Origin: Colwellia sp. Arc7-D
Lineage (GTDB): Bacteria > Pseudomonadota > Gammaproteobacteria > Enterobacterales > Alteromonadaceae
Length of the DNA stretch: 64,000 nucleotides
Reading direction: 5' to 3'
Assembly: GCF_003061515.1 (NCBI RefSeq)
Contig: NZ_CP028924.1
Coordinates: 3,782,001 to 3,846,000, forward strand
Below the pieces are notes generated by a model. That model did no database searches. It had not been told where the DNA came from and saw nothing but the letters and a program-made list of their open reading frames with translations. The position numbers and the translations under genes were made by a program. Below are positions 1 through 9,465 of the stretch, piece after piece. The stretch's first letter is position 1. Each line of letters opens with the position of its first letter.

Positions 1-582
1 ATTTGCATTCTTGGTGCTTTATCACCTGGTCCTAGCCTTGCTTTAGTCATTAAAAACACATTAAACGGTGGTGTTAACCAAGGTTATGCAACAGCGATTA
101 GTCATGGCTTAGGGGTTGCGCTTTATGCTGCTATAACCGCCACAGGTATTGGGTTATTGATAGTGCAATCACCAATGATATTCGCAACAATAAAATATGC
201 TGGAGCTGCTTTTCTTTTATATTTAGGCATTAAAGCCTTGATGAGCAAACAGCAAAATATAAATCTTTCTCAACAAAATGGTGATTTTGATCCAACAATC
301 AATGGTTGGAGAGATGGTTTTTTAATTGCTTTTTTAAACCCTAAACTGGCAATTTTCTTTTTGGCCTTATTTAGCCAATTTGTTGAGCCTGATGCAAGTT
401 GGCAACAAAAAGGTGTGATGACTGCAACCGTTGGCATTATAGATATGCTTTGGTATGTCATTATTGCTTTTACTCTGTCTCGTGGGCCGATTTTAGAAAA
501 ACTAAAAGCTAATAGTCATATTGTGGATAAAATTACCGGCAGCTTTTTAATTTTATTAGCGGCGCGCGTGGTACTTAATTAG
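1..582 (+). CDS. LysE/RhtB-type amino-acid exporter, 5' end cut by window
   Basis: The reading frame is open from base 1 and starts outside the window; the first in-frame ATG, at 157, is internal. The visible 193 residues are hydrophobic, with the S-P-G-P motif near the start that is typical of the first membrane helix of LysE/RhtB exporters, then about four more membrane segments and an N-P-K motif in the second half. The family exports amino acids or small metabolites across the inner membrane; the substrate cannot be told from sequence. It ends at TAA just before a perfect hairpin shared with the convergent methyltransferase gene. I am fairly sure of the family and not of the substrate. 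Confidence 0.85.
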   Translation: MCILGALSPGPSLALVIKNTLNGGVNQGYATAISHGLGVALYAAITATGIGLLIVQSPMIFATIKYAGAAFLLYLGIKALMSKQQNINLSQQNGDFDPTINGWRDGFLIAFLNPKLAIFFLALFSQFVEPDASWQQKGVMTATVGIIDMLWYVIIAFTLSRGPILEKLKANSHIVDKITGSFLILLAARVVLN

Positions 583-603
583 TAAAAATATTATTCCAAT
601 GAT

Positions 604-636
604 ATATGCTTGAATAACCTATTTATTCAAGCATAT
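604..636. terminator. Hairpin between convergent genes
   Basis: A perfect 13-bp inverted repeat (604-616 and 624-636) with a 7-base loop lies between the exporter stop and the convergent methyltransferase stop. There is no long T tract, so it may be a weak bidirectional terminator or a transcript-end stabiliser. Confidence 0.5.
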
Positions 637-638
637 AA

Positions 639-686
639 GTATTTAAGTATTTAAGTATTTAAGTATTTAAGTATTTAAGTATTTAA
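639..686. repeat. Six tandem copies of GTATTTAA
   Basis: Six perfect head-to-tail copies of the 8-bp unit GTATTTAA start three bases after the hairpin at 604-636. The last copy contains the stop codon of the minus-strand methyltransferase gene (683-685), so the array covers the 3' end of that gene. Such perfect short arrays are prone to copy-number change by polymerase slippage. Confidence 0.9.
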
Positions 687-1575
687 ACCTGGGGTTTATA
701 AATGAAATATAAACACTTTAAACCTTTACCTTCATGCGCCTCTTTAAAAACTGCGGGTGCATTAAATTGATATTGAAACTCGCAGTCAGGGCACTCTCTT
801 GCAACTTCTGCTAATAAAAATTCAATATTAAGGTCGGGCGAGTTTAAACACAGTAAGACATCACCATTATCTGACATTAAATCAGGTAAGCGGCGGATAA
901 TTTTCTTATAATCTCGTTCAATATCAACACTGCCTTTTTGAAATGATGGCGGATCTGAAATAAGTAGTTGGTATGGTCCATGCTTTTTCAAGCGACCGTA
1001 TGACTTAAAAATATCAACACCTTCAAATATGACTTTGTTGAGATCTTGATGGTTCAGTCGGTGATTTTCTCGTCCTTTGGTTAATGAGCTTTTACTCATA
1101 TCGATATTGACAACTTTTGACGCATTACCCGCTAAAGCTGCAACCGAGAATGCACAGGTGTATGAAAATAAGTTTAACACGCGTTTATTCTCGCTATGCT
1201 GTTTAACCCACTCACGACCGTTACGCATATCCAAAAACAAGCCTGAATTTTGTGCTTTCCCTAGACTAATATGGTATTTCAAGCCATGTTCTAATGCCGT
1301 TAAATTGGTTATATCTTGCCCCAAACTAACTCGCACGGGGCAAATTTACGGCAGCGATATTGCACTTGAATAGATTGGCACTTATCGGTCAACATGCGTA
1401 ACTGAGCAACCTGTTCAGCTAACCACTCTGCTTCAACCTCTTGATATAAACTGATCAGAATCACCGGCTCAAACCAATCAATATTGACATGTGAAAGCTC
1501 AGGAAATGCATGACCACGACCATGAAATAGTCGCTGGCTTTCACTAAAGTCACATGGCTGGATAAATTCAATCAT
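683..1575 (-). pseudogene. RlmI-like class I SAM-dependent methyltransferase, one-base frameshift
   Basis: Two overlapping frames make one protein. The upstream part (1309-1575) holds the N-terminal 80 or so residues. The downstream part (683 to about 1322) holds the Rossmann methyltransferase core, with R-V-L-N-L-F-S-Y-T-C-A-F (SAM-binding motif I) and a D-P-P-S-F catalytic-type motif as in the RlmI/COG1092 family of 23S rRNA cytosine-5 methyltransferases. Adding one base in the C4 run at 1319-1322 (G4 on the coding strand) joins them into 297 residues, a usual length for the shorter members found in marine gammaproteobacteria. The target RNA is not known. Whether the shift is a real mutation or a sequencing error is discussed in the findings. 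Confidence 0.8.
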
Positions 1576-1592
1576 TATAAGAAGTGCTCGCT

Positions 1593-1631
1593 AAAAAAAT
1601 AAGGCCGGATAATAACAAATTATCCGGCCTT
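1593..1631 (-). terminator. Rho-independent terminator of the symporter gene
   Basis: A perfect 13-bp stem (1601-1613 with 1619-1631, GC-rich core GGCCGG, 5-base loop) is followed on the minus strand by a run of T (A-rich 1593-1600 on plus). It sits just downstream of the sodium:solute symporter stop at 1673. Confidence 0.9.
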
Positions 1632-1672
1632 AGGTATCATACCCATTAAAATAAATTACACAGTTACATCAG

Positions 1673-3097
1673 TTAAAAACCAAAAATACTATAGCCAAAG
1701 AACTTTTGCAGTACCGTATTTAGAAAAATACTAAAGACAATAACCGGGATAAATGTGCCGAGCGAGAAGTTAATATACTTTTCTACCCATGAGCCTTTAT
1801 AGTTTGCGTTACCTATCGACAACTCTTCTGATAATTGTAATCTCTTCCAACGATAGCTGACAAAAACACACAATAGAAAGCCATTAAGCGGTAAAATAGT
1901 ATCGTAGAAAACATCATAAATCACATCAAAGAATGAGCGTGTACCGCCCGCATAGGAGGTAAATTCTGTAAAGTATGAAACCATTCCGAAAGACAAAGTA
2001 GCGAACACAGTCAATACACCTGCAGTCATCAATAAAATAGATAACGCCTTCTTACGACTGTGTTTTTTCTCCGTAACTAAATAAGATACTGGCACTTCTA
2101 AAATAGAGACTAGTGAGGTTATCGCTGCAAAAAATACCAATATAAAGAAGAAAGCCGCGACAGCACTTGCACCGATATAACCAATTGATGCTTGTAGCGC
2201 TAAAAATATTTTCGGTAAGAATGTAAAGATTAACGATACTGAGCTATCGCTTAACTCCGCAGGATTTACGTTAGGATTAAATGAAAACACAGCAGGTAAA
2301 ATCATTAAGCCAGCAGTGAAAGCTACGGCGGTATCCGTTAACGCTACCAATTTTGCAGAGCCGACAATATCAGTTTTACGGTCAATATAAGAACCATAAG
2401 TGATCAATATGCCCATGCCTAAGGATAATGAGAAAAATGCTTGTGATAAGGCGCCATTAATCACCGCAGGGGTAATTTTAGATACATCTGGAATTAAAAA
2501 GAACTTAACACCTAAAAGTGCATTATCTAGAGTTAGAACATATATCACCATCACCAGTAACATAATAAATAAAGTCGGCATCAATATCTTTGATGCGCGC
2601 TCAATACCGTCTTTAACGCCAGCGACGAGTATAAAATTAACTATACCTGCAACCACAATCATACCAGCGAAAATATAAGGACTATTTACAAACTCTCCAA
2701 AACCTTTGTTACTCGCTAAATAGTCTAAATTTCCGCTTAAGGTTAATACGATATAACCAAAAATCCAAACGGTTAAAACCATATAAAAAACAGCGATCAT
2801 AAAAGGAGTTAATACACCAAGAAAACCGGCAGCGCCCCAAGCCCTACTTCCACCACTTAAGGCTTTATAAGCTCCAACAGGTTCTTTTGCTGTTTTGCGA
2901 CCAACGGCCATTTCCGCAACCATTACGGGTAAACAGATAAAAAACACAAAAAGAGCATACATTAATAAAAATGCACCACCTCCATTTTTAGCTGCATTCA
3001 CCGGAAAACCAACCAAATTCCCGATACCAACAGCTGAACCAGCAGCTGCTAAAATGAACCCTAAGCGGGAACTGAAATGCTCTCTTTCTGTACTCAT
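1673..3097 (-). CDS. Sodium-dependent transporter, NSS/SNF family
   Basis: The 474-residue protein has about eleven to twelve hydrophobic segments and an N-terminal stretch (residues about 13-45) with the G-S-A-V-G-I-G-N and N-G-G-G-A-F signatures of neurotransmitter:sodium symporters. This family moves amino acids or amines into the cell with sodium through a LeuT fold. The usual W-R-F-P of the first helix reads V-G-F-P here, which places it outside the classical tryptophan transporter branch. The start is supported by AAGGA a few bases upstream. It is a single gene with its own terminator. The substrate is unknown. Confidence 0.92.
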   Translation of the reverse strand: MSTEREHFSSRLGFILAAAGSAVGIGNLVGFPVNAAKNGGGAFLLMYALFVFFICLPVMVAEMAVGRKTAKEPVGAYKALSGGSRAWGAAGFLGVLTPFMIAVFYMVLTVWIFGYIVLTLSGNLDYLASNKGFGEFVNSPYIFAGMIVVAGIVNFILVAGVKDGIERASKILMPTLFIMLLVMVIYVLTLDNALLGVKFFLIPDVSKITPAVINGALSQAFFSLSLGMGILITYGSYIDRKTDIVGSAKLVALTDTAVAFTAGLMILPAVFSFNPNVNPAELSDSSVSLIFTFLPKIFLALQASIGYIGASAVAAFFFILVFFAAITSLVSILEVPVSYLVTEKKHSRKKALSILLMTAGVLTVFATLSFGMVSYFTEFTSYAGGTRSFFDVIYDVFYDTILPLNGFLLCVFVSYRWKRLQLSEELSIGNANYKGSWVEKYINFSLGTFIPVIVFSIFLNTVLQKFFGYSIFGF

Positions 3098-3274
3098 AAA
3101 TGTCCTTCATTGTATTTTTTTAGGGCTAATAATTATAATTTTTATTCACAGCGCCCGTTTTTTATTTAGATGGATAACTGACTGATGCTAACAAGCTTTT
3201 TCCCCAAAGTCTTGTATTTGAAATGCGTCAATAGTTTGCAGGTGTATCATATTTGTTGCACCTGCTATTGTTGA

Positions 3275-4117
3275 TTAACCGTAAAAGTTAGCATTCATTA
3301 TATTGAGAATGTTTTCCGTTTCTATGGCCGCAAAATTAGCGGCTGCTTCTAGATCATCTGTTGATACTTTTAGAGTATTACATATCGCAGCATCAATACT
3401 GTCATCGTAACTAAAGTCCTCAGGATGGCACTCAACTAATGCTAGTCTTGATGCTAAATATAGTACCTGAACATCTTTATTGATTTGAATATTATGAGCG
3501 TTATTGTAATGGCGAATTGGCAAAATTATTTTTTCTGGTATTTGCCATATTTTTAATAACTCGGCAGAAACTTCGGTATAAGTAAAACCTAACACCTGCT
3601 GCTGTAATTGCCAAGGCAACAAATCGGCATGGTAAGCTTCACATTGCTTAGCAAGCTCTGGTGATATTTTTGCCACAATTAACTCGCCAAAGTTTTGCAA
3701 TAAACCCGCAACAAATAATCGTTCTATATCTCGAATACCGGCGGTTATTGCTAAATTTTTAGTCGCTAAGCCACAAAAAACGCTCATATGCCAAAAACGT
3801 TTTAAATCAATTGAGTCATTTGAAAAGTGTTTAAACGCTGTTGCAGCAACATCGACTAGCATCATGTTGTAAATAGCTTGTGTACCAATAATGGTAATCG
3901 CACGTGAAATAGTGCTTATTTCACCTGGAAAACTATAAATTGCACTATTAGCAATTTGCAACAAGCGCGATGTCATTGAGGGATCAACACTGATTACGTT
4001 AGCGAAATCTTCGATAGTTGAGTCGTCGTCTTCCATTAACGCTTTTATTTTAAAACACGCGTCAGGAAGCGCAAAAGAACCATTTGCTTGTTGGGCATAT
4101 TCAAGGGCATTCATCAA
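3275..4117 (-). CDS. HDOD-domain signalling protein
   Basis: The 280-residue protein consists almost entirely of an HDOD domain (residues about 10-210), seen in the S-V-D-P-S-M-T-S-R-L-L-Q-I-A-N-S-A motif and the following I-S-T-I-S-R-A-I-T-I-I-G segment. HDOD domains are HD-fold relatives that usually lack the metal-binding histidine-aspartate pair and act as protein-protein signalling modules, often in motility or cyclic dinucleotide circuits. No receiver, GGDEF or EAL domain is attached, and no membrane segment or signal peptide is visible. It lies 43 bases after the M28 peptidase gene's stop side on the same strand, so a shared transcript is possible. The function is not predictable beyond signalling. 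Confidence 0.88.
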   Translation of the reverse strand: MMNALEYAQQANGSFALPDACFKIKALMEDDDSTIEDFANVISVDPSMTSRLLQIANSAIYSFPGEISTISRAITIIGTQAIYNMMLVDVAATAFKHFSNDSIDLKRFWHMSVFCGLATKNLAITAGIRDIERLFVAGLLQNFGELIVAKISPELAKQCEAYHADLLPWQLQQQVLGFTYTEVSAELLKIWQIPEKIILPIRHYNNAHNIQINKDVQVLYLASRLALVECHPEDFSYDDSIDAAICNTLKVSTDDLEAAANFAAIETENILNIMNANFYG

Positions 4118-4160
4118 TTAATCATTCCTAATGTAAATGTTCACAACTTTTAGATAAATA

Positions 4161-5855
4161 TTATTGCGCAAATGTTAAACCAAAAAAATCACCTACATGC
4201 CACTGCGGACGGGCAGTTTGGTTAGCTATTTCTAAGCCTATCATCATATTAACTAGCGCAAAATTTGCCGCTGCTTGATAATTTATCGGTAATGTAATTT
4301 CATCACTATGTTGATGATAATGATTTTTCAAAAAGTCACCAAATACCTCACCACCATCTATGTTCTCATCTGTTGATTTAAAACCAGTCATTAAAAATAC
4401 TGATGGAATACCAGCTTTAACAAAACTGTAATGGTCACTACGGGTAAAAAGTGCTTGTTCTGGCATTGGGTCTTCACTTAGCTCAATATCAACTTTTTTT
4501 GCTGCTGTTGCCACAATGTTACCCAGCGTTGAATGCGTAGAACCAAAAGCGATAACATCGGCAAATGGATACAAAATTAGCGGCATATCCAAATTCACAT
4601 TCGCTACGAGCTGCGTTACCGGAAGCGTTGGGTTATTTGCAAAGTAGCTTGAGCCTAATAGACCTTTTTCTTCACCTGTAACTACGACAAACAATACTGA
4701 GCGTTTAGGTTTTATTGGCATTTCAGCTAACAAACGAGCAGTTTCAAGTAAAATAGCAACCCCTGATGCGTTATCAAGTGCACCATTATTAATGGTGTCT
4801 TCACTATCGCCATGCGAACTAATACCAATGTGATCTAAGTGCGCACTAAACACAACATATTCATTTTTTAATTTTGCATCACTCCCCTCTATAGCTGCGA
4901 TAATATTAGGGCTAGTGATCTGTTCATGGCGAGAGTTATTCTTCAACGTAACTTGATAAGGTAAGTTAAACCCCTTAATCACGGTATTATTTGAATCTGC
5001 AGCATAAATATCGGCTAAGTTAAACTCTGCCCCCTCAAAAAGCGCCTGTGCTGCATCTTGTTGAATATATGCACCAGAAATTAATGTAGGTTGCTTGCCA
5101 AATGGAACATCATCTTTCGTCAACCAACTTAAGCGTGGTGTGTTGGCATATTGTGCAGATTTTTCAAAACTTCTGACCAGTTCACGTTTAGGTGTATGGA
5201 TAGTAATAAAACCAACTGCTCCATGTTCAGCTGCATGACGACTTTTTTCTGCGCTAGAGCCAATATGAGCTCCCTCTTCAGAAGGTAAATCATCAGGTCT
5301 ACCAGTTAACGCTACTACAATTTTGCCTTTAACATCAATATTTTCATAATCGTTATAGCCAAACTCTTCAGTGATAACGCCATAGCCCACAAAAACAGTA
5401 GGGGCAGTAATCGCGCTTTCATTTTGTAAACTAGAACCCGACATTAAAAACTGATTAATATACTCAAGCTCAACATCACCTTTTAAGCCGTGAATAACAG
5501 CACTTGCGGAGCCATCAACTAGGTAGGTTTTACGAAAGCGAACTTGTTGTTCAAAGCCTTCGGAATCGCCGCCTATATTCTCCCCTTTAGGCGTTAACCC
5601 TAATTGTTTAAAGTATGACTTTACATAGTTGGCTGCAATTTGGTATCCGTTACTACCTGTGTCTCGCCCTTGCAATGTGTCGTCAGCAAGGAATTCAATA
5701 TGCGCTTTAATGTTGTCAGCGTTAACTTGGCTAGCTCCCGTTTCGCTGCTGGTATTCACCGGCGTTGTGGGTGACTTATTACAGGCGGATAATGCTATGA
5801 AAGCAACGGCGATAAGGCTAAATTTTTTGATCATGTTTGATGGGAGTATATTCAT
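4161..5855 (-). CDS. M28-family metallopeptidase lipoprotein
   Basis: The N-terminus has a lipoprotein signal (hydrophobic stretch then L-S-A-C, lipidated Cys25), so the protein is anchored in the envelope. The C-terminal half carries the M28 zinc site: S-A-H-L-D (first His-Asp), G-A-L-D-N-A-S-G, T-G-E-E-K-G-L-L-G (catalytic Glu pair), N-L-D-M and a late H-S-D. The middle part (about residues 150-230) looks like a PA-type insert. At 564 residues this is the usual size of the large M28 aminopeptidases of marine bacteria, which release amino acids from peptides outside the cytoplasm. An alternative start eight codons in would also leave a full lipoprotein signal. Confidence 0.9.
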   Translation of the reverse strand: MNILPSNMIKKFSLIAVAFIALSACNKSPTTPVNTSSETGASQVNADNIKAHIEFLADDTLQGRDTGSNGYQIAANYVKSYFKQLGLTPKGENIGGDSEGFEQQVRFRKTYLVDGSASAVIHGLKGDVELEYINQFLMSGSSLQNESAITAPTVFVGYGVITEEFGYNDYENIDVKGKIVVALTGRPDDLPSEEGAHIGSSAEKSRHAAEHGAVGFITIHTPKRELVRSFEKSAQYANTPRLSWLTKDDVPFGKQPTLISGAYIQQDAAQALFEGAEFNLADIYAADSNNTVIKGFNLPYQVTLKNNSRHEQITSPNIIAAIEGSDAKLKNEYVVFSAHLDHIGISSHGDSEDTINNGALDNASGVAILLETARLLAEMPIKPKRSVLFVVVTGEEKGLLGSSYFANNPTLPVTQLVANVNLDMPLILYPFADVIAFGSTHSTLGNIVATAAKKVDIELSEDPMPEQALFTRSDHYSFVKAGIPSVFLMTGFKSTDENIDGGEVFGDFLKNHYHQHSDEITLPINYQAAANFALVNMMIGLEIANQTARPQWHVGDFFGLTFAQ

Positions 5856-6085
5856 GGAGTCTCATTAACTTCTGCTAAATGGCTTGAAAAAAATTTTACC
5901 TATTTAGCTTTATTATTTTAATAATTACATTTCAGCTTTTTTAAAAAATATATCGTAATAAAAAGAGCTAAAAAACGTCTACAGACACTATATCGACTGT
6001 TATGTAAAAAAACTAGCTCACAGTGCCAAATGCAAACATATTGGAAATCGCTAGGTGTTACTATAACTTTGCATTATAGCTATTG

Positions 6086-6565
6086 TTAATCAAAAATAGG
6101 GATGCCAGAGTGGCGTTTTACATGTTCCATAACAACATATGTGTGCGTTTGAGATACCGCTGGCAAGTCGACAATACTTCCGAGTAATATGCGATAAGCT
6201 TCCATATTTTCGAAGCGCAGTTTAAGTAGGTAATCAAAGCCTCCCACTACCATGTGGCACTCAGCAACCTCTTTTATTTGCACTACCTGTGAACGAAATT
6301 CATTAAAAATATCGGCGGTCGTACGATCAAGTGTTACTTGAATGAACGCTGTCATACCGCACTTTAATTTACTGGCATTTAAAAAAGCACCGTAACGCTC
6401 AATATAGCCTTCTTGTTCAAGGCGTTTTACACGTTCTAGGCACGGGCTAGCGCTTAAATTAACGTGCTGTGCTAACGTGTTGTTTGATATTCGACCATTT
6501 TTTTGTAAAATGTCTAAAATAGTTAAATCAATACGATCTAGCGTTCTCGGTTTGCTATTTATCAT
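6086..6565 (-). CDS. Lrp/AsnC-family transcriptional regulator
   Basis: The 159-residue length is standard for the family. Residues about 8-60 form the winged helix-turn-helix (L-D-R-I-D-L-T-I-L-D-I-L-Q, then N-L-S-A-S-P-C-L-E-R-V-K-R-L). Residues about 70-150 form the RAM ligand-binding/oligomerisation domain with the V-G-G-F-D-Y-L-L-K motif. Such proteins bind DNA as dimers to octamers and respond to amino acids. It resembles the catabolic-type regulators more than global Lrp, but I cannot name the target genes. The neighbouring M28 lipoprotein gene (same strand, 230 bases downstream) is a possible target. Confidence 0.92.
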   Translation of the reverse strand: MINSKPRTLDRIDLTILDILQKNGRISNNTLAQHVNLSASPCLERVKRLEQEGYIERYGAFLNASKLKCGMTAFIQVTLDRTTADIFNEFRSQVVQIKEVAECHMVVGGFDYLLKLRFENMEAYRILLGSIVDLPAVSQTHTYVVMEHVKRHSGIPIFD

Positions 6566-6707
6566 TGTTCAGTCAGTTTTATGGTTAGCATTACAGAATA
6601 AATTATCTCGAAATCTTCAGTACTGTCAATATATTCTCAACATGACGTTTGAATAAAAAATTAGCCACACTATTTAAAAAATTTAATATAAGCGACTTTA
6701 TGATTTC

Positions 6708-6742
6708 AAAAAAACCGCAAATATCTTCATATTAGCGGTTTT
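6708..6742 (-). terminator. Terminator of the GGDEF-EAL gene
   Basis: An 8-bp stem AAAACCGC/GCGGTTTT (6711-6718 with 6735-6742), continued by AATAT/ATATT inside, is followed on the minus strand by a T run (A run at 6708-6714 on plus). It lies 36 bases after the stop at 6778. Confidence 0.8.
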
Positions 6743-6777
6743 AAAGAGTCCGGTGGTGAAACACTACATTTTTAGTA

Positions 6778-9360
6778 TTAGCTTTTACTTATCAAAAAGC
6801 CTTCTATCTCTTCACCTGGTAATGGTTTGTAATAATAATAACCTTGCCCATAAATACAGCCCATTGCTTTTAATAATTGTGCATCAGCTTCATTTTCAAT
6901 GCCTTCACCAATTGTCGCCATATTTAAGTTTGCCGCTAAGTCGATAATAGTTTTAATTATTGCTTGGTGATTACCCCTTTCGTGGACATTATGAATAAAA
7001 GAACGGTCAATCTTTAACACATCAATTGGAAAACGATGTAAATAACTTAAACTCGAATATCCAGTGCCAAAATCATCAAGTAGTATTTTCACGCCCAGCT
7101 TCTTTAAAGCTCGCATGTTATCAAGAACAATATTACTATTTTCGAGTAAAGCTCGCTCGGTAAGCTCAACACGAATTTGATGAGGTTCTACACCAGTTAT
7201 ATTAATAATATTTTGAATATCTTGCGGTAAACTTACATTAAAAAAATGGTTACAATATAAGTTACAACTGACATATAGATGTTCTAACCCGAGGCGTTTT
7301 TGCCAAAGCATGAGTTGTCGGCATGACTTTTCAAGAATTTGAAAATCAATCGCCATCACTAAGTTAGTTTCTTCTGCTAACGGAATAAAATCATTAGGAA
7401 ATACAAAACCTCGTTTAGGACTTTGCCATCGAGCTAGGGCTTCAAAACCAATTATTTTACCATCACTCATTTGTACTATGGGTTGAAAATAAGGGGTAAA
7501 CTCTTCGTTATCAATACCTTCGCGTAAATCAGTTTCCAACGACATCGCATTTTGCACTTTAGAGTGCATACTTGAGTCAAATACTTCAAAGCGACCTTTA
7601 CCTTTGTCTTTGGCGTGATACATCGCGATATCGGCATCTCTTAACATAGTATCTGCATTTTCATAGCGCATATTATTAAATAATACGCCAATGCTAGTGC
7701 CGATAAAAACCGTCTGATTTTCAATCGTAAATGGTAAAGACAATAACTCAGTTATACGTTTAGCAATTTCGTATGTGCTTACTTCACTATCTATGTCTTC
7801 TACCAAAATAACAAATTCGTCACCACCTAAACGTGCAACCGTATCGTTGTCTCGGATTACTTCAGTTAAAGCGATAGATATTTTTTTTAATAAATTATCC
7901 CCTGCGTGATGTCCAAGGTTATCGTTTACCACTTTGAAACGGTCTAAATCAAGGAACAAAATAGCAAATTTAAATTCTGCATGACGTTTGTTACGCGCAA
8001 TGGCACGATTTAAAAGATTTATAAATACTGCTCGGTTGGGTAACCCCGTTAAAATATCATGCGAAGCAGCATGTTTGAGCTTTTCTTCGGCATCTTTACG
8101 TTGCTTTATTTCTTCTTCTAACGCCGAAGTTCGAAGCTTTACCTGATGCTCTAACAATTCATGTGACTTTCTTTCATCATCTGAAATTTCACGGCGATTC
8201 ATGGCAGAGGCAACATGTCGTGATACAAATCGCAACAACTCTGCATCTTGTTCGTTAAAGCGTATTGCTTTTTGATAGCTTTGTAATACCATAGCGCCAA
8301 GCATTTCGCCAGAATGAATGAGTGGCACCCCAAGCCAAGAAACAACGTCTAAATCTGGCTTAATCGTTTTACCTTGATGATGCAGCGCCAGCATAGCTTC
8401 CTGATCGAGTAATACGGTTTCAGCGCTTTTCAATACTATTTCTGTAAAACGATTGGAAAGTTTTCTGGGTTGATAGTGATCATCGGTATTATCAAAATGT
8501 TGATCGAGAAAATAAGCAAAGAACAACTCGTCATTTTTTACATCATACTTAGCAATATAAAAATTTTCGGCGTTGATCAGCTGTCCTACAATGTTGTGAA
8601 CTAAACTGTAGAAAGAATCTATATCTATATTAGGATCATTGGTTAGCTCTGAGATACGATACAATGACTCTTGCAATAACTCCGATTTTTCTCGATCTCG
8701 AATTTGATGCATCAATTCTTTTGTACGCGCATCAACAGCCGCTTGCAAACGGCCTCTATCTTGTAAACGTGTTAAAGCTGTTACTATATGTTGAGCGGTA
8801 AACTCTAATAAGTCTCGATCAGATTCTTGATAACGCATATCAGCAGAATAACTTTGCACCGCCATTACGCCAATAACAAAACCATCGTGCATTAAAGGAA
8901 CACCAAGCCAGTCAATACTATCTTCACCAACAGATTTTATTTTTTGCTCTTGCTCTAATTGAATAACAACTTCTGGTGTCGCTAGTAAACCTTTTCGACT
9001 TTCAATAACATAGTTTGTCATTGAACCTTCAAAAAATTTAATAGGGTAAACACCTAACGCTAAATTGTCTTTTTCATCTACATGATAAACTAACTCTAAC
9101 GTTGATAATGTTTGATCATAAAGCACGATATAAAAATTATTTGCTCTCATCACCGAGGCAATAGAATGATGAACTTGTTCAAATAGCGCGTTTAGGTCAG
9201 CACAATCAATAGAAAGTTGGTTAAGTTTTAAGAGCGCTTTGTAGCGATCTTGAAGTTTTTGATATTTATTTAGTAAGGCGATCGATTCTACCGCTAAATC
9301 TGCGTTTGAATTAGTTAATGGATCAATTGGGTGTAATGAATCAGTCAACTTTTTCACCAT
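6778..9360 (-). CDS. c-di-GMP signalling protein, GAF-GAF-GGDEF-EAL
   Basis: The 860-residue protein has two related GAF-type sensor domains (about residues 45-200 and 240-390; both contain a W-L-G-V-P-L core), a linking coiled coil, then a GGDEF domain and an EAL domain. The cyclase motif is intact (R-L-G-G-D-E-F) and is preceded by R-D-N-D, an RxxD inhibitory site at the right spacing. The EAL part keeps F-E-A-L-A-R-W and the D-D-F-G-T-G-Y-S-S-L loop, so both c-di-GMP synthesis and breakdown are possible. No membrane segments or signal peptide are seen, so it is likely cytoplasmic. The two GAF domains look like an internal duplication. The signal sensed is unknown. Confidence 0.93.
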   Translation of the reverse strand: MVKKLTDSLHPIDPLTNSNADLAVESIALLNKYQKLQDRYKALLKLNQLSIDCADLNALFEQVHHSIASVMRANNFYIVLYDQTLSTLELVYHVDEKDNLALGVYPIKFFEGSMTNYVIESRKGLLATPEVVIQLEQEQKIKSVGEDSIDWLGVPLMHDGFVIGVMAVQSYSADMRYQESDRDLLEFTAQHIVTALTRLQDRGRLQAAVDARTKELMHQIRDREKSELLQESLYRISELTNDPNIDIDSFYSLVHNIVGQLINAENFYIAKYDVKNDELFFAYFLDQHFDNTDDHYQPRKLSNRFTEIVLKSAETVLLDQEAMLALHHQGKTIKPDLDVVSWLGVPLIHSGEMLGAMVLQSYQKAIRFNEQDAELLRFVSRHVASAMNRREISDDERKSHELLEHQVKLRTSALEEEIKQRKDAEEKLKHAASHDILTGLPNRAVFINLLNRAIARNKRHAEFKFAILFLDLDRFKVVNDNLGHHAGDNLLKKISIALTEVIRDNDTVARLGGDEFVILVEDIDSEVSTYEIAKRITELLSLPFTIENQTVFIGTSIGVLFNNMRYENADTMLRDADIAMYHAKDKGKGRFEVFDSSMHSKVQNAMSLETDLREGIDNEEFTPYFQPIVQMSDGKIIGFEALARWQSPKRGFVFPNDFIPLAEETNLVMAIDFQILEKSCRQLMLWQKRLGLEHLYVSCNLYCNHFFNVSLPQDIQNIINITGVEPHQIRVELTERALLENSNIVLDNMRALKKLGVKILLDDFGTGYSSLSYLHRFPIDVLKIDRSFIHNVHERGNHQAIIKTIIDLAANLNMATIGEGIENEADAQLLKAMGCIYGQGYYYYKPLPGEEIEGFLISKS

Positions 9361-9465
9361 ACTGAACGGGTAAACGTTATAAAATGGATCATGTAAATGA
9401 CCCTAGCGCTTCAAAGGTAGGCAAAGTAACAAATATCAGGCAATAAATCCACTTAAGCCATTGTT

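Noticed and set aside
3238..3265. 7-bp inverted repeat GCAGGTG/CACCTGC after the HDOD gene
   Set aside because: Short stem, 14-base loop and no T run, so too weak to call a terminator.
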